NCBI RefSeq assembly: GCF_900207575.1
Contig: NZ_OAOQ01000012.1
Coordinates: 1 to 64,000, forward strand
DNA from: Cereibacter ovatus
GTDB taxonomy: Bacteria > Pseudomonadota > Alphaproteobacteria > Rhodobacterales > Rhodobacteraceae
Length of the DNA stretch: 64,000 nucleotides
Direction: 5' to 3'
Each line of letters begins with the position of its first letter. The stretch's first letter is position 1. Made by a program: the position numbers and the translations under genes. Of the stretch, positions 10,663-20,957 are shown in pieces. The notes beneath the pieces are model-generated. The model had not been told where the DNA came from and did no database searches. It saw only the letters and a program-made list of their open reading frames with translations.

Positions 10663-10788
10663 ATGAAGGTTGCGAACTCGCTCCGCTCGCTCAAGCTGCG
10701 CCACCGCGACTGTCAGGTCGTGCGCCGCAAGGGCCGCGTCTATGTGATCAACAAGACGCAGAAGCGCTACAAGGCCCGTCAGGGCTAA
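10663..10788 (+). CDS. rpmJ: 50S ribosomal protein L36
   Basis: This 41-residue gene encodes a basic protein beginning [17 protein letters not shown] and ending [11 protein letters not shown]. It is the longer YkgO-like L36 form, with a residue pattern (NSLRSLK...[11 protein letters not shown]) typical of alphaproteobacterial RpmJ. It lacks the full set of four zinc-ligand Cys/His residues (one Cys is visible), so it is the zinc-independent C-minus type. A GGGAGAAGAG ribosome binding site precedes the ATG, and a strong terminator follows, so it is probably a single-gene unit. Confidence 0.95.
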   Translation: MKVANSLRSLKLRHRDCQVVRRKGRVYVINKTQKRYKARQG

Positions 10789-10811
10789 GCGCGCCCGCTC
10801 GTGGGACAGAC

Positions 10812-10844
10812 AAGGCCGCCCGGGATCGCCCGAGGCGGCCTTTT
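10812..10844 (+). terminator. intrinsic terminator after rpmJ
   Basis: The stem AAGGCCGCC (10812-10820) pairs with GGCGGCCTT (10834-10842), and a short T-run (10841-10844) follows. Confidence 0.82.
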
Positions 10845-10950
10845 CCATTCCGTGGCGCGGCCGTTGCCAGCGCCACCGCGGCGCCCTACCCTGACCGCCC
10901 GCCCGGCACGGCAACCGCCCGTCGCCGCCATCCGTCAGGAGATCCGGCCC

Positions 10951-11541
10951 ATGCGCCTTTACATCTCGTCCACCTCGCCCTTCGTCCGCAAGGTCATGGT
11001 CGTGCTGCATGAAACCGGGCTGGCGGATCGGGTGGACCGACTTGCGGTCGGCGGCACTCCGGTCGATCCGGGCAGCCTGCCGCTGGGCAAGATCCCGGTG
11101 CTGGAACGCCCCGACGGGCCTGCGCTTTACGACAGCCGGGTGATCTGCCGCTATCTCGATTCGCTGACGGGGGCCGGGCTTTACCCCGAGGAGCCACGGC
11201 TGTGGGATGCCCTGACGCTTGAGGCGACGGCCGACGGGATTCTGGAAGCCGCGGTGCTGATGGTCTACGAGACGCGCACCCGGCCCGAGAATCTACGCTC
11301 TGTTCCGTGGGTCGAAGGTCAGTGGGCCAAGATCGCCCGCGCGCTGGATGCGGTCGAGTCGCGCTGGATCAGCCACCTCTCCGGCCCGCTCGACATTGGC
11401 CAGATCGCGATCGGCTGCGCGCTGCCCTACCTGGATTTCCGGCACGAGTCGCGCGACTGGCGCGCCGGCAGGCCCGCACTCGCGGCATGGGAGAGGACGT
11501 TTTCCGCCCGCCCCGCCATGGTCGCCACAGTGCCCGTCTGA
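10951..11541 (+). CDS. glutathione S-transferase-like protein
   Basis: The 196-residue protein has a thioredoxin-fold N terminus ([21 protein letters not shown]) and a cis-proline strand [10 protein letters not shown] followed by [11 protein letters not shown], the usual glutathione-binding DSxxI motif. An all-helical C-terminal domain follows. The start MRLYIS gives the standard GST N terminus; 50 extra codons further upstream are Pro/Arg-rich noise. Substrate is unknown. It stands alone before the cytochrome bc1 operon. Confidence 0.88.
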   Translation: MRLYISSTSPFVRKVMVVLHETGLADRVDRLAVGGTPVDPGSLPLGKIPVLERPDGPALYDSRVICRYLDSLTGAGLYPEEPRLWDALTLEATADGILEAAVLMVYETRTRPENLRSVPWVEGQWAKIARALDAVESRWISHLSGPLDIGQIAIGCALPYLDFRHESRDWRAGRPALAAWERTFSARPAMVATVPV

Positions 11542-11729
11542 CAAGCACGAACCCGGCCGAAAGCAGTCTGGAAGCCCTCGAAATACTCAACTTTCGCGGC
11601 CCAGTGCGCGCGTTTGTCCGCTGGACGAAAGGGCCATCTGCGACTAGAAACCGCGAGGCAAGGCTGCGCTTGGGCGCGGCCCCATCATCTTGTGGGCCTG
11701 CATGCGGCCCGAGGAAGGGAGAAGTTCTC

Positions 11730-12293
11730 GTGTCCAACGCAGAAGACCACGCAGGCACCCGGAGGGATTTCCTGTATTACGCCACGGCAGGTGCCGGGGC
11801 GGTGGCCACCGGGGCCGCCGTCTGGCCCCTGGTCAATCAGATGAACCCCTCGGCCGATGTGCAGGCGCTCTCCTCGATCTTCGTGGACGTCAGCTCGGTC
11901 GAACCGGGCGTGCAACTTACGGTGAAGTTCCTCGGCAAACCGATCTTCATCCGTCGCCGGACCGAAGCCGACATCGCGCTTGGCCGCTCGGTCCAGCTGG
12001 GCGAACTGGTGGACACCAATGCCCGCAACGCCAACATCGACGCGACCGCCGACGCATCCGACGCGAACCGCACCCTCGACGAGGCGGGTGAGTGGCTGGT
12101 GATGTGGGGCGTCTGCACCCACCTCGGCTGCGTGCCGATCGGTGGCGTGTCGGGCGACTTCGGCGGCTGGTTCTGCCCCTGCCACGGCTCGCACTACGAC
12201 AGTGCCGGCCGGATCCGCAAAGGCCCCGCCCCTGAGAACCTGCCGATCCCCGTCGCCAAGTTCATCGACGAAACCACTCTCCAGCTCGGGTAA
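11730..12293 (+). CDS. petA: Rieske iron-sulfur subunit of cytochrome bc1
   Basis: The 187-residue protein starts at a GTG preceded by GAGGAAGGGAGAAG. A Tat-type N-terminal anchor ([19 protein letters not shown]) leads into the [2Fe-2S] domain, with ligands in CTHLGC (Cys129, His131, disulfide Cys134) and CPCHGSH (Cys149, Cys151, His152). It carries electrons from ubiquinol at the Qo site to cytochrome c1. It heads the petABC operon, 11 bp before petB, and its length matches Rhodobacter FbcF from memory. Confidence 0.97.
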   Translation: MSNAEDHAGTRRDFLYYATAGAGAVATGAAVWPLVNQMNPSADVQALSSIFVDVSSVEPGVQLTVKFLGKPIFIRRRTEADIALGRSVQLGELVDTNARNANIDATADASDANRTLDEAGEWLVMWGVCTHLGCVPIGGVSGDFGGWFCPCHGSHYDSAGRIRKGPAPENLPIPVAKFIDETTLQLG

Positions 12294-12304
12294 GGAACAG
12301 CAGC

Positions 12305-13642
12305 ATGTCCGGAATCCCCCACGACCATTACGAGCCCAGGACAGGCGCCGAGCAGTGGCTCCACCGCCGGCTGCCCATCGTCGGGCTGCTTTACGACACC
12401 ATCATGATCCCCACGCCCAAGAACCTGAACTGGATGTGGATCTGGGGCATCGTGCTGATTTTCTGCCTTGTCCTGCAGATCGTCACCGGCATCGTTCTGG
12501 CGATGCACTACACCCCGCATGTCGACCTGGCCTTCGCCTCGCTTGAGCACATCATGCGCAACGTGAACGGCGGCCACATGCTGCGCTACCTGCATGCCAA
12601 CGGCGCCTCGCTGTTCTTCATCGCGGTCTACCTGCACATCTTCCGCGGCCTCTACTACGGCAGCTACAAGGCCCCGCGCGAGATCACCTGGATCATCGGG
12701 ATGCTGATCTACCTTGCGATGATGGCCACAGCCTTCATGGGCTATGTGCTGCCGTGGGGTCAGATGTCGTTCTGGGGCGCCACCGTGATCACCGGCCTGT
12801 TCGGCGCGATCCCGGGCATCGGCCAGACCATCCAGACCTGGCTGCTCGGCGGCCCGGCGGTGGACAACGCCACGCTCAACCGCTTCTTCTCGCTGCACTA
12901 TCTGCTGCCCTTCGTGATCGCCGCGCTTGTTGCGCTGCACATCTGGGCCTTCCACTCGACCGGGAACAACAACCCGACCGGCGTCGAAGTCCGCCGCACG
13001 TCGAAAGCCGAAGCGCAGAAGGACTCGCTGCCGTTCTGGCCCTACTTCGTGATGAAGGACCTGTTCGCGCTGGCCGTCGTGATGCTGGTGTTCTTCGCCA
13101 TCGTCGGCTTCATGCCGAACTACCTCGGCCACCCCGACAACTACATCGAGGCGAACCCGCTTTCGACGCCTGCGCACATCGTTCCGGAATGGTACTTCCT
13201 GCCGTTCTACGCGATCCTGCGTGCCTTCACCGCCGACGTCTGGGTGGTGCAGATCGTTCAGTTCGTGACCTTCGGCATCGTCGACGCCAAGTTCTTCGGC
13301 GTGCTGGCAATGTTCGGCGCGATCGCGGTCATGGCGCTGGCGCCGTGGCTGGACACCTCGCCGGTGCGGTCGGGCCGCTACCGCCCGAAGTTCCAGATCT
13401 ACTTCTGGCTGCTCGTGGCCGACTTCCTGATCCTGACCTGGGTGGGCGCGCAGCAGACCGAGTTCCCGTATGACTGGATCTCGCTGATCGCCTCGACCTA
13501 CTGGTTCGCTTACTTCCTCGTCATCCTGCCCGTGCTTGGCGCGATCGAGAAGCCGCTGCCTGCCCCGGCGACCATTGAGGAAGACTTCAACGCCCACTAC
13601 TCGCCTACCTCCGGCGGCACGAAAACGGTCGTGGCCGAGTAA
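12305..13642 (+). CDS. petB: cytochrome b of the bc1 complex
   Basis: This 445-residue membrane protein has the full set of eight transmembrane helices expected of an undivided bc1 cytochrome b. The His pairs that bind hemes bL and bH lie in helices B and D (for example [21 protein letters not shown] split over two turns, and [16 protein letters not shown]). The Qo-site PEWY motif is present in [12 protein letters not shown]. It oxidises and reduces quinone at two sites in the inner membrane. Middle gene of petABC. Confidence 0.98.
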   Translation: MSGIPHDHYEPRTGAEQWLHRRLPIVGLLYDTIMIPTPKNLNWMWIWGIVLIFCLVLQIVTGIVLAMHYTPHVDLAFASLEHIMRNVNGGHMLRYLHANGASLFFIAVYLHIFRGLYYGSYKAPREITWIIGMLIYLAMMATAFMGYVLPWGQMSFWGATVITGLFGAIPGIGQTIQTWLLGGPAVDNATLNRFFSLHYLLPFVIAALVALHIWAFHSTGNNNPTGVEVRRTSKAEAQKDSLPFWPYFVMKDLFALAVVMLVFFAIVGFMPNYLGHPDNYIEANPLSTPAHIVPEWYFLPFYAILRAFTADVWVVQIVQFVTFGIVDAKFFGVLAMFGAIAVMALAPWLDTSPVRSGRYRPKFQIYFWLLVADFLILTWVGAQQTEFPYDWISLIASTYWFAYFLVILPVLGAIEKPLPAPATIEEDFNAHYSPTSGGTKTVVAE

Positions 13643-13658
13643 GGGAAAGGACATCCAG

Positions 13659-14513
13659 ATGATCCGCACATTCACCCTCTCCGCGGCCACCGCCCTTGCC
13701 CTTTCGGGCGGGGCGGCCCTGGCGGCCGGCGGCGCCCACGTCCATGACGTCGACTTCTCGTTCGAGGGTCCGTTCGGCACCTTCGATCAGCATCAGCTTC
13801 AGCGTGGCCTTCAGGTCTACACCGAGGTCTGTTCAGCCTGCCACGGGATGAAATATGTCCCGATCCGCTCGCTGTCGGACAAGGGTGGCCCCGAGCTGCC
13901 GCCGGATCAGGTGCGCGCCTATGCGACCCAGTTCACCGTGGTGGACGAAGAAACCGGCGAGGATCGTGAAGGCAAGCCGACCGACCACTTCCCGGTCTCG
14001 CAGCTTGAGAACGCCCCCGACCTGAGCCTGATGGCGAAGGCGCGTGCCGGCTTCCACGGCCCGATGGGCACCGGCCTCAGCCAGCTGTTCAACGGGATGG
14101 GCGGGGCCGAGTACATGTACTCGATCCTGACCGGCTTCCCGGATGAGGTGCCGGCCTGCGCCGAAGGCAACGAACCGGACGGTTTCTACTACAACGAGGC
14201 CTTCCCGAACGGCGGTATCCCTGACAGCTGCAAGGACGCCTCGGGCAAGTCGAAGATCGCCGGAAGCTGGATCGCGATGCCGCCTCCGCTGATGGATGAA
14301 CTGGTGGAATATGCCGACGGCACCGTGGCCACCGTTCCCCAGATGGCCGAGGACGTCGCTGCCTTCATGATGTGGGCGGCCGAGCCGAAGATGATGGCGC
14401 GCAAGCAGGCCGGCTTTACCGCCGTCGTGTTCCTGACCGTGCTGTCGGTGCTGCTGTACCTGACCAACAAGCGGGTCTGGGCCAGCGTCAAGGGCGACAA
14501 GAAGAAGGCCTGA
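13659..14513 (+). CDS. petC: cytochrome c1
   Basis: The 284-residue precursor has a Sec signal peptide (cleavage near ALAAGGA) and the c-type heme site CSACH (Cys58, Cys61, His62). The methionine-bearing MPPPLMDEL segment probably supplies the sixth heme ligand. A C-terminal anchor helix ([13 protein letters not shown]) and a Lys-rich tail follow. It accepts electrons from the Rieske protein and passes them to cytochrome c2 or cy. The start was set by the signal peptide; the longer open frame runs back into petB. Confidence 0.97.
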   Translation: MIRTFTLSAATALALSGGAALAAGGAHVHDVDFSFEGPFGTFDQHQLQRGLQVYTEVCSACHGMKYVPIRSLSDKGGPELPPDQVRAYATQFTVVDEETGEDREGKPTDHFPVSQLENAPDLSLMAKARAGFHGPMGTGLSQLFNGMGGAEYMYSILTGFPDEVPACAEGNEPDGFYYNEAFPNGGIPDSCKDASGKSKIAGSWIAMPPPLMDELVEYADGTVATVPQMAEDVAAFMMWAAEPKMMARKQAGFTAVVFLTVLSVLLYLTNKRVWASVKGDKKKA

Positions 14514-14550
14514 TCCGGCCACATCCATCTAGGATGGCGTGACATGACGA

Positions 14551-14582
14551 AAGGCCCGCTTCGACAACGAAGCGGGCCTTTT
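14551..14582 (+). terminator. intrinsic terminator of petABC
   Basis: A long perfect stem, AAGGCCCGCTTCG with CGAAGCGGGCCTT around a 4-nt loop, is followed by a short T-run. It lies 38 bp after the petC stop codon. Confidence 0.88.
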
Positions 14583-15052
14583 CCGTATCGGCATGGTGCC
14601 GAACCGTCGCCCGGCAGATCGATCGCCCCGGCACATCGCGCGTCCAATCGCGCGTGGCAACTGATCGCCATGGGACCACCTGCGCGCCCCCGCGCGGCGG
14701 TCGCCGCCCGCATCCAGAGCAAGCGTGTAGACCAGCCCCCCGCGCGGCACAGCCTTGACAGGCCCCCCGGGCCGCCCTTCCCAGGGCGGCGCAGCACGCG
14801 CACCACAAGACGCTATCGCCCCCCCCAGTTGGCATCCGTCCGGGCTGTGCGCGCACCCCGGCTGTGAAGCGGCGCTGACGGGTGCGGGCGGCTGCCCCCC
14901 TTGCAGCGCAAGGGGCGGATCATAACGGTCCGGGGCGATCAAACGATCCCGCCCGGATCGAGCCGATTGCGGTTCCGGCGCGGCGATCACGGGGAACTGC
15001 GCACCCCGTCATCGTTGCGGGAAAGGATCAAGGACCACCGCCAGCAAAGCAA
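14583..15052. other. unassigned GC-rich intergenic interval
   Basis: About 470 bp lie between the petC and secA terminators without a convincing gene; open frames here are Arg/Gly/Pro-rich in all directions. Two perfect 8-bp hairpins are visible: GCCGCCCT/AGGGCGGC (14771-14790) and CCCCTTGC/GCAAGGGG (14897-14915). I could not match the region to RNase P, SRP RNA, tmRNA or 6S RNA by eye. Confidence 0.5.
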
Positions 15053-15085
15053 AAGGCCTGACGATCTCTCGTCAGGCCTTGTTTT
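15053..15085 (-). terminator. intrinsic terminator of secA
   Basis: A 12-bp stem, AAGGCCTGACGA/TCGTCAGGCCTT, with a 4-nt loop lies next to the secA stop codon. On the minus strand it ends in TTTT. The plus strand also has a T-run (GTTTTT), so it may work in both directions. Confidence 0.85.
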
Positions 15086-15087
15086 TG

Positions 15088-17802
15088 TCACTCAAGCCGG
15101 CCGTGGCAGTGCTTGAACTTCTCGCCCGAACCGCAGGGACAGGGATCGTTCCGCGAGGGGTTGCCCCAGCTTGCCGGCTCTGATTCGTCGAAACCGGCGG
15201 CAGCAAGAACGGGCGCAGCCGCCGCCACCTGCGGCTGGGACGTGGGCTGGGGCACGGCAGCGGGCGCGTCGCGCTGCTGGTCAAGGAACTGCCGCATCAT
15301 CGCCTGCTGCTCGTCCTCGGTCAGCGGGCGGACCTGCACCAGCTTCTGCGTCACATCCTGCCGTAGCGAATTCAGCAGCGATTCGAACAAGGCGAAGGCT
15401 TCGGTCTTGTATTCCGACAGCGGATCGCGCTGAGCATAGCCGCGGAAGCCCACGACCGAGCGCAGATGTTCCAGCCGCAACAGATGCTCGCGCCACTTGG
15501 CGTCGATGGTCTGAAGCAGAAGCTGCTTCTCGATCGAGCGCATGGTCTCGGGGCCGAAGGCACGGGTCTTTTCGACCATCATCGCATCCGAGGATTCACA
15601 CAGCCGGTCGCGAATGATGTCCTGATCGACGCCTTCTTCTTGCGCCCATTTCGCCAGCGGCGCGTCCAGACCAAGCTTGTCCAGCACCGCGGCCGACATG
15701 CCCACGATATCCCACTGGTCGGCATAGCTGCGCGGCGGCATGAACTGATCGATCAGATCGTCGATCACCTGATAGCGCATGTCCTGCGCGATCTCGGACA
15801 GGTCTTCGGCTTCCATGATCTCAAGCCGCTGACTGAAGATCGCCTTGCGCTGGTCGTTCATCACATCGTCGAACTTCAGCAACTGCTTGCGGATGTCAAA
15901 GTTGCGGCCTTCGACCTTGGCCTGCGCCTTTTCCAGCGACTTGTTCACCCACGGGTGGATGATCGCCTCGCCTTCCTTCATGCCAAGGGTCGACAACACC
16001 TTGTCCAGCCGGTCAGAGCCGAAGATCCGCATCAGGTCGTCTTCAAGGCTGAGGAAGAACGACGAGCGTCCCGGGTCGCCCTGACGGCCCGAGCGGCCGC
16101 GCAACTGGTTGTCGATCCGGCGGGATTCGTGGCGTTCGGTGCCAAGCACGAACAGGCCGCCGGCCTCGATCACCTGACGCTTTTCCTCGGCGTGTTCGGC
16201 CTCGATCCGGGCGCGGATCTCGTCGGGATGCGCGGTCGGGTCGGCGGCCAGCGCCTGCATCACCTTCATCTCGACGTTGCCGCCCAACTGGATATCGGTG
16301 CCGCGGCCGGCCATGTTGGTGGCGATGGTCACCGCGCCCAGCTTGCCGGCATCGGCCACGATCTGCGCTTCCTGTTCGTGCTGCCGCGCGTTCAGGACAT
16401 TGTGCGGAATACCCACCGCCTTCAGAAGTTCCGAAAGCGTCTCGGATTTGTCGATCGAGGTGGTGCCGACAAGGATCGGCTGGCCGCGGTCGTGGGCTTC
16501 CTTGATCGCGGCCACGATGCCTTCGTGCTTTTCTCGCGCGGTGCGATAGACGGCATCGTGTTCGTCGATCCGGGCGACGGGGCGGTTCGTCGGCACCTCG
16601 ACCACGCCAAGACCGTAGATCTGCATGAATTCCTCGGCCTCGGTGGCCGCGGTGCCGGTCATACCGGCCAGCTTTTCGTAAAGCCGGAAATAGTTCTGGA
16701 ACGTGACCGAGGCGAGGGTCACGTTTTCGGGCTGGATCGTGACACCCTCTTTCGCCTCGATCGCCTGATGCAGACCATCGGACAGGCGCCGGCCGCGCAT
16801 CATCCGCCCGGTGAATTCGTCGATCAGCATGATCTCGTCATCGCGGACGATATACTGCTGGTCGCGGGTGAACAGCCGGTGCGCGCGAAGGCCCTGGTTC
16901 ACATGGTGAACGATGGTCGTGCTTTCGGGATCGTAAAGCGACTGGCCCTCGGGCAGCAGGCCCACCTCTTGCAGGCGGCGCTCGATGAATTCGTTGCCGT
17001 CTTCGGTAAAGGTGACGTTGCGCGACTTTTCGTCCAGCTTGAAGTGGTCTTCGGTCAGTTCCGGGATCAGCTTGTCAACCGTCTGGTAAAGGTCGCTGCG
17101 GTCCTGACTGGGCCCCGAGATGATCAGAGGCGTCCGCGCCTCGTCGATGAGGATCGAGTCAACCTCGTCCACGATGGCAAAGAAATGGTCGCGCTGCTTC
17201 ATCTCCTCTTTCGAGGATTTCATGTTGTCGCGCAAATAGTCGAAACCAAGTTCGTTATTCGTCGAATAGGTGATGTCGGCCTTGTAGGCGGCCTTCTTTT
17301 CCTCTTCCGGCTGATAGGGATAGACCACGCCGGTGGTCAGCCCCAGCGCGCCATAGACCTTGCCCATCCATTCCGCGTCGCGCTTGGCCAGATAGTCGTT
17401 CACGGTGACGACATGAACCCCCTTGCCCGCCAGCGCATTCAGATAGGCCGGAAAGGTGGCGACAAGGGTCTTGCCCTCGCCAGTCTTCATTTCGGCGATG
17501 TTGCCCTGATGCAGGAAGATCCCGCCTTTCAGCTGCACATCGAAGGCGCGCAGGCCAAGCGCGCGGCGCGCGGCTTCGCGGCAGTTGGCAAAGGCTTCGG
17601 GCAGCAGATCGTCAAGGCTTTCGCCGCCGTCCTGCACCCGGCGCTGGAACTCGGCGGTCTTGTCCTTGATGCCCTGATCGGTCAGGGCCTGAAATTCTTC
17701 TTCAAGCGCGTTGATGCGCGCAACAAGCGGCCTGACGGACTTTACCTTGCGGTCGTTGGGCGTTCCGAAGACTTTGCGCGCGAGAGTTCCGAGACCCAGC
17801 AT
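15088..17802 (-). CDS. secA: SecA, preprotein translocase ATPase
   Basis: The 904-residue motor drives Sec-dependent export. It has Walker A MKTGEGKT (about 105-112), the helicase-like [12 protein letters not shown] motif, the preprotein cross-linking domain, motor domain 2 with [14 protein letters not shown], and the C-terminal zinc site [12 protein letters not shown] that binds SecB and phospholipid. The start [13 protein letters not shown] was chosen over an ATG 11 codons upstream. It is divergent from the parvulin gene and has its own terminator. Confidence 0.98.
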   Translation of the reverse strand: MLGLGTLARKVFGTPNDRKVKSVRPLVARINALEEEFQALTDQGIKDKTAEFQRRVQDGGESLDDLLPEAFANCREAARRALGLRAFDVQLKGGIFLHQGNIAEMKTGEGKTLVATFPAYLNALAGKGVHVVTVNDYLAKRDAEWMGKVYGALGLTTGVVYPYQPEEEKKAAYKADITYSTNNELGFDYLRDNMKSSKEEMKQRDHFFAIVDEVDSILIDEARTPLIISGPSQDRSDLYQTVDKLIPELTEDHFKLDEKSRNVTFTEDGNEFIERRLQEVGLLPEGQSLYDPESTTIVHHVNQGLRAHRLFTRDQQYIVRDDEIMLIDEFTGRMMRGRRLSDGLHQAIEAKEGVTIQPENVTLASVTFQNYFRLYEKLAGMTGTAATEAEEFMQIYGLGVVEVPTNRPVARIDEHDAVYRTAREKHEGIVAAIKEAHDRGQPILVGTTSIDKSETLSELLKAVGIPHNVLNARQHEQEAQIVADAGKLGAVTIATNMAGRGTDIQLGGNVEMKVMQALAADPTAHPDEIRARIEAEHAEEKRQVIEAGGLFVLGTERHESRRIDNQLRGRSGRQGDPGRSSFFLSLEDDLMRIFGSDRLDKVLSTLGMKEGEAIIHPWVNKSLEKAQAKVEGRNFDIRKQLLKFDDVMNDQRKAIFSQRLEIMEAEDLSEIAQDMRYQVIDDLIDQFMPPRSYADQWDIVGMSAAVLDKLGLDAPLAKWAQEEGVDQDIIRDRLCESSDAMMVEKTRAFGPETMRSIEKQLLLQTIDAKWREHLLRLEHLRSVVGFRGYAQRDPLSEYKTEAFALFESLLNSLRQDVTQKLVQVRPLTEDEQQAMMRQFLDQQRDAPAAVPQPTSQPQVAAAAPVLAAAGFDESEPASWGNPSRNDPCPCGSGEKFKHCHGRLE

Positions 17803-18001
17803 GTTTTCTCCGCCTGGTCGTTCCTGACAAGCCAAGTGATCTTGACATGATCGTGTGACGCACGAGCCTTGCCCCGCATCCCCGCCATCCCCTAGAAGGA
17901 CGGAAAGCCCGGCCCCGGCTCACGCGACCTGAGCGATGTAAGGGGATGCCGGTGTCAAGTCAACGTCGCGCGACCGCGCGCCCGTTCAGGAGAAGGTGAG
18001 A

Positions 18002-18856
18002 ATGGCGAAGATTGCAAAGTTCTGGCGCGGCGCATCCCTTGCGGCGATCTGCGCCGTGGCGCTGGCCGCGCCGGTCCGGGCGGCAGATCCCACCGCCGAT
18101 ACGGTCGTGGCCACGGTGAACGGCCAGAATATCACGCTGGGCCACATGATCGCCCTGCGCGCCGGTCTGCCGGAACAGTATCAGGGCCTGCCCGACGACG
18201 CGCTGTTCAAGGGCATTCTGGAACAGCTGGTGCAGCAGGCCGCTTTGTCGCAGGCCATCGAAGGCTCTGTCACCAAGCGCGACCTGCTGTCGCTGGAGAA
18301 CGAACGCCGCGGCTTCCTGTCGGCGGTCGCGCTGCGCAAGGTGGTCGAAGCGGCGGTGACCGACGAGGCGCTTCAGGCCGCCTATGACGCCCGCTTTGCC
18401 GACGCGGCGCCGCAGACCGAATACAACGCCTCGCATATCCTTGTGGAAACCGAGGAAAAGGCGAAAGGGCTGAAGGCCGAGATCGACGGCGGCGCCGATT
18501 TCGCGCAACTGGCGCAGGAACATTCCTCGGACGGGGCGGCGGCCAATGGCGGCTCTTTGGGGTGGTTCGGTCTGGGCATGATGGTTAAGCCGTTCGAGGA
18601 TGCGGTTGTGGCGATGAAGCCCGGCGAGGTTGCCGGCCCGCTTCAGACCCAGTTCGGCTGGCATCTGGTGAAGCTGAACGAGACCCGGATCGCCGACGCC
18701 CCCACCCTTGACGAGATGCGCGACGAGTTGGCCTCGCAGATCGAACAAGAGGCCGTCAACTCCCATATCGAGGCCGTGACGGCCAAGGCGACGGTCACAC
18801 GCCCCGGCGAGGGGATTGACCCGGCCGTGCTTCGGAAGGAAGAACTGCTCAACTGA
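18002..18856 (+). CDS. periplasmic parvulin-type peptidyl-prolyl isomerase
   Basis: The 284-residue protein has a signal peptide (cleavage near VRAADPT), a SurA/PrsA-like N-terminal chaperone region with a NGQNIT segment, and a parvulin (PpiC) domain around 140-235. That domain carries the typical ASHILVETEEKA, GGSLGWFGLGMMVKPFE and VKLNETR motifs. It should assist folding of exported proteins, which fits its place next to secA. ATG 18002 was preferred to the GTG two codons earlier because AGGAGAAGG sits at a suitable distance. Confidence 0.93.
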   Translation: MAKIAKFWRGASLAAICAVALAAPVRAADPTADTVVATVNGQNITLGHMIALRAGLPEQYQGLPDDALFKGILEQLVQQAALSQAIEGSVTKRDLLSLENERRGFLSAVALRKVVEAAVTDEALQAAYDARFADAAPQTEYNASHILVETEEKAKGLKAEIDGGADFAQLAQEHSSDGAAANGGSLGWFGLGMMVKPFEDAVVAMKPGEVAGPLQTQFGWHLVKLNETRIADAPTLDEMRDELASQIEQEAVNSHIEAVTAKATVTRPGEGIDPAVLRKEELLN

Positions 18857-18877
18857 GCAGCAACCGGGGGCACGGGC

Positions 18878-20212
18878 ATGGGCAAGACCGACTGGAAAGC
18901 CGAGGCAAAGGCGCTGAAGAAAAAGGTGGCCAAGCTGAAGGCACAAGCGAAGGCCGCGCCCGAGGCCGCGGTGACACCGGCCAAGATGGTCTCGCCGCTG
19001 GCGCCCGAAGCCTTCCCCGCCCTGCCGGTGATCGGCGGGGTGGAATTTGCCGCGGCCGAGGCCGGCGTGCGCTACCGGAACCGCAAGGATGTGATGCTGA
19101 TCCGCCTTGCGCCCGGCACAACGATGGCGGGGGTGTTCACGCGCTCGTCCACCCGGGCGGCCTGCGTTCTCGACTGTCAGGCGAAGATCGGCAAACCGTC
19201 CGAGGCCGGCGCCGCGATCATCGTGAACTCTGGCAATTCCAATGCCTTTACCGGCGCGGTCGGGGTTGAGGCCGTGACCGCCGTCACCGGCGGCGTGGCC
19301 GAGGCGCTGGGGCTGCCAAGCGACCGGGTGTTCTCATCCTCGACCGGGGTGATCGGCGAGCCGCTGCCCCATGACCGCATCACCGCGAAGATCCCCGACC
19401 TTGTGGCCGGCCTTGCCGAAGACGCCATCGAAATGGCCGCCCGCGCCATGATGACCACCGACACCTTCCCCAAGGGGGCGTCCGCCGTGGTGCAAGGCGA
19501 CGGCGGCGAGATCCGCATCGCCGGGATCGCCAAGGGATCGGGGATGATCGCGCCCGACATGGCAACGATGCTGGTCTATATCTTCACCGACGCAAAGATC
19601 GCCCAGCCGCTCTTGCAAAAGATGCTGTCGCGGCAGGTCGAGGCCACGTTCAACGCGATCACCGTGGACAGCGACACGTCAACCTCGGACGCGCTGTTGC
19701 TGGCGGCGACGGGGACCAGCCCGGCCGCGGAACTGAACGGCCGCACAAAACCCGGGCGCGAGTTCGAGGCGGCACTGGCCCGGGTGATGCTGGATCTGGC
19801 ACAGCAGGTTGTGCGCGACGGCGAAGGCGCGACGAAGTTCGTCGAGGTCCGCGTGACCGGCGCCGCCACCGTCGAGGATGCCCACAAGGTTGCCATGGCC
19901 ATCGCCAATTCGCCGCTGGTCAAGACCGCCATCGCCGGGGAAGATCCGAACTGGGGCCGCATCGTCATGGCGGTGGGCAAGTCCGGCGCAGCGGCCGATC
20001 GCGACCGGCTGTCGATCCGGTTCGGTGACATCCTTGTGGCGGCGAACGGCTGGCGCAGCCCCGACTATCGCGAAGAGGACGGCGCCGCCTACATGAAGCG
20101 GTCGGAACTGGTGATCGCTGTCGATCTGGGGCTTGGCGCGGGCACGCGCACGGTCTGGACCTGCGATCTGACGCATCGCTACATCGACATCAACGCCGAC
20201 TACCGCTCGTGA
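18878..20212 (+). CDS. argJ: ArgJ, glutamate N-acetyltransferase/amino-acid N-acetyltransferase
   Basis: The 444-residue precursor transfers the acetyl group from N-acetylornithine to glutamate in arginine synthesis. The self-cleavage site is the ATML motif with Thr230 (in APDMATMLVYIFTDA), which becomes the N-terminal nucleophile of the beta chain. An extra Lys/Ala-rich stretch of about 35 residues precedes the usual VSPLAP start and looks helical. The first ATG is kept because GGGGG lies just before it. The gene overlaps mutT by 4 bp. Confidence 0.96.
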   Translation: MGKTDWKAEAKALKKKVAKLKAQAKAAPEAAVTPAKMVSPLAPEAFPALPVIGGVEFAAAEAGVRYRNRKDVMLIRLAPGTTMAGVFTRSSTRAACVLDCQAKIGKPSEAGAAIIVNSGNSNAFTGAVGVEAVTAVTGGVAEALGLPSDRVFSSSTGVIGEPLPHDRITAKIPDLVAGLAEDAIEMAARAMMTTDTFPKGASAVVQGDGGEIRIAGIAKGSGMIAPDMATMLVYIFTDAKIAQPLLQKMLSRQVEATFNAITVDSDTSTSDALLLAATGTSPAAELNGRTKPGREFEAALARVMLDLAQQVVRDGEGATKFVEVRVTGAATVEDAHKVAMAIANSPLVKTAIAGEDPNWGRIVMAVGKSGAAADRDRLSIRFGDILVAANGWRSPDYREEDGAAYMKRSELVIAVDLGLGAGTRTVWTCDLTHRYIDINADYRS

Positions 20213-20607
20213 GGGTCGTTCTGGTTTCCGCCGTCGCCCTGATCGACGGCGACGGCCGGGTGCTGCTGGCGCAGCGCCCGGAAGGCAAGTCTCTGGCCGG
20301 GTTGTGGGAGTTTCCGGGCGGCAAGGTCGAAGCCGGCGAAACGCCCGAAGCCGCGCTGATCCGCGAGTTGAAAGAGGAACTGGGGATCGACACCAAGGCA
20401 AGCTGCCTTGCCCCGCTGACCTTCGCCAGCCACAGCTATGATGATTTTCACCTGCTGATGCCGCTGTTCGCCTGTCGGCGGTGGGAGGGGATCGCCCAGC
20501 CGCGCGAGGGGCAGCGCCTTGCCTGGGTCCGCCCGCAGGCGCTGCGCGATTACCCGATGCCCCCCGCCGACCTGCCGCTGATTCCCGTTCTGCGCGACTG
20601 GCTTTAG
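20209..20607 (+). CDS. mutT: MutT-like Nudix hydrolase (8-oxo-dGTP diphosphatase)
   Basis: The 132-residue protein contains a complete Nudix box (GGKVEAGETPEAALIRELKEELGI region; residues G-x5-E-x7-R-E-x2-E-E all present), preceded by AQRPEGKSLAGLWEF, which is typical of MutT. It removes oxidised guanine nucleotides before they enter DNA. Translation starts at a GTG overlapping the argJ stop codon (GTGA), so the two genes are coupled. The exact substrate is by family. Confidence 0.92.
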   Translation: MRVVLVSAVALIDGDGRVLLAQRPEGKSLAGLWEFPGGKVEAGETPEAALIRELKEELGIDTKASCLAPLTFASHSYDDFHLLMPLFACRRWEGIAQPREGQRLAWVRPQALRDYPMPPADLPLIPVLRDWL

Positions 20608-20746
20608 CCCCACACTGTGGCAAACGGGTATCATTCGTTCATATGCCGCACCTCATTTAGGCTCTACGACCAAGATCGTGAGTGTTTCCGTATCGAGTTA
20701 AGACTAATCTGAAACCGGGGAAACTTGCTTCTTTGGGGGAAAGCAG

Positions 20747-20887
20747 ATGCTCGGAACGATTACAATCGGAAGTTGCGTTTCGGTTCAGGGCCTTGTTGTC
20801 GGCCAGCTTGCAGATGGCAAGGTGGTTGTGCGTGTCGATGAAAAGAACTTCATCGGCTACCCGATTCCATCGAAACGCGTCGCCTGA
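20747..20887 (+). CDS. small conserved-looking protein of unknown function
   Basis: A 46-residue frame starts at an ATG with a strong upstream GGGGGAAAG. The product (MLGTITIGSCVSVQG..., ending YPIPSKRVA) alternates hydrophobic residues like a small beta-barrel and contains one Cys. It is followed by a clear intrinsic terminator, so it looks like a complete transcription unit. Base composition is lower in GC than in the neighbours, mainly upstream of the gene. I do not recognise the family with certainty. Confidence 0.6.
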   Translation: MLGTITIGSCVSVQGLVVGQLADGKVVVRVDEKNFIGYPIPSKRVA

Positions 20888-20912
20888 TCCAACATCAGGC
20901 AACCAAAAAGGA

Positions 20913-20943
20913 AAAGGCCGGGCTTTCGCCCGGCCTTTCTTTT
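20913..20943. terminator. bidirectional intrinsic terminator
   Basis: An 11-bp stem, AAAGGCCGGGC/GCCCGGCCTTT, with loop TTTC lies between the small plus-strand gene and infB on the minus strand. T-rich sequence follows the stem on the plus strand (CTTTT) and on the minus strand (TTTTCC), so it can serve both. Confidence 0.85.
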
Positions 20944-20957
20944 GTCTGAGGGCAAGG

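Noticed and set aside
14529-14990. 153-residue minus-strand frame in the petC-secA gap
   Set aside because: Composition is Arg/Gly/Pro-rich in every frame, it runs through the petC terminator, and there is no ribosome binding site.
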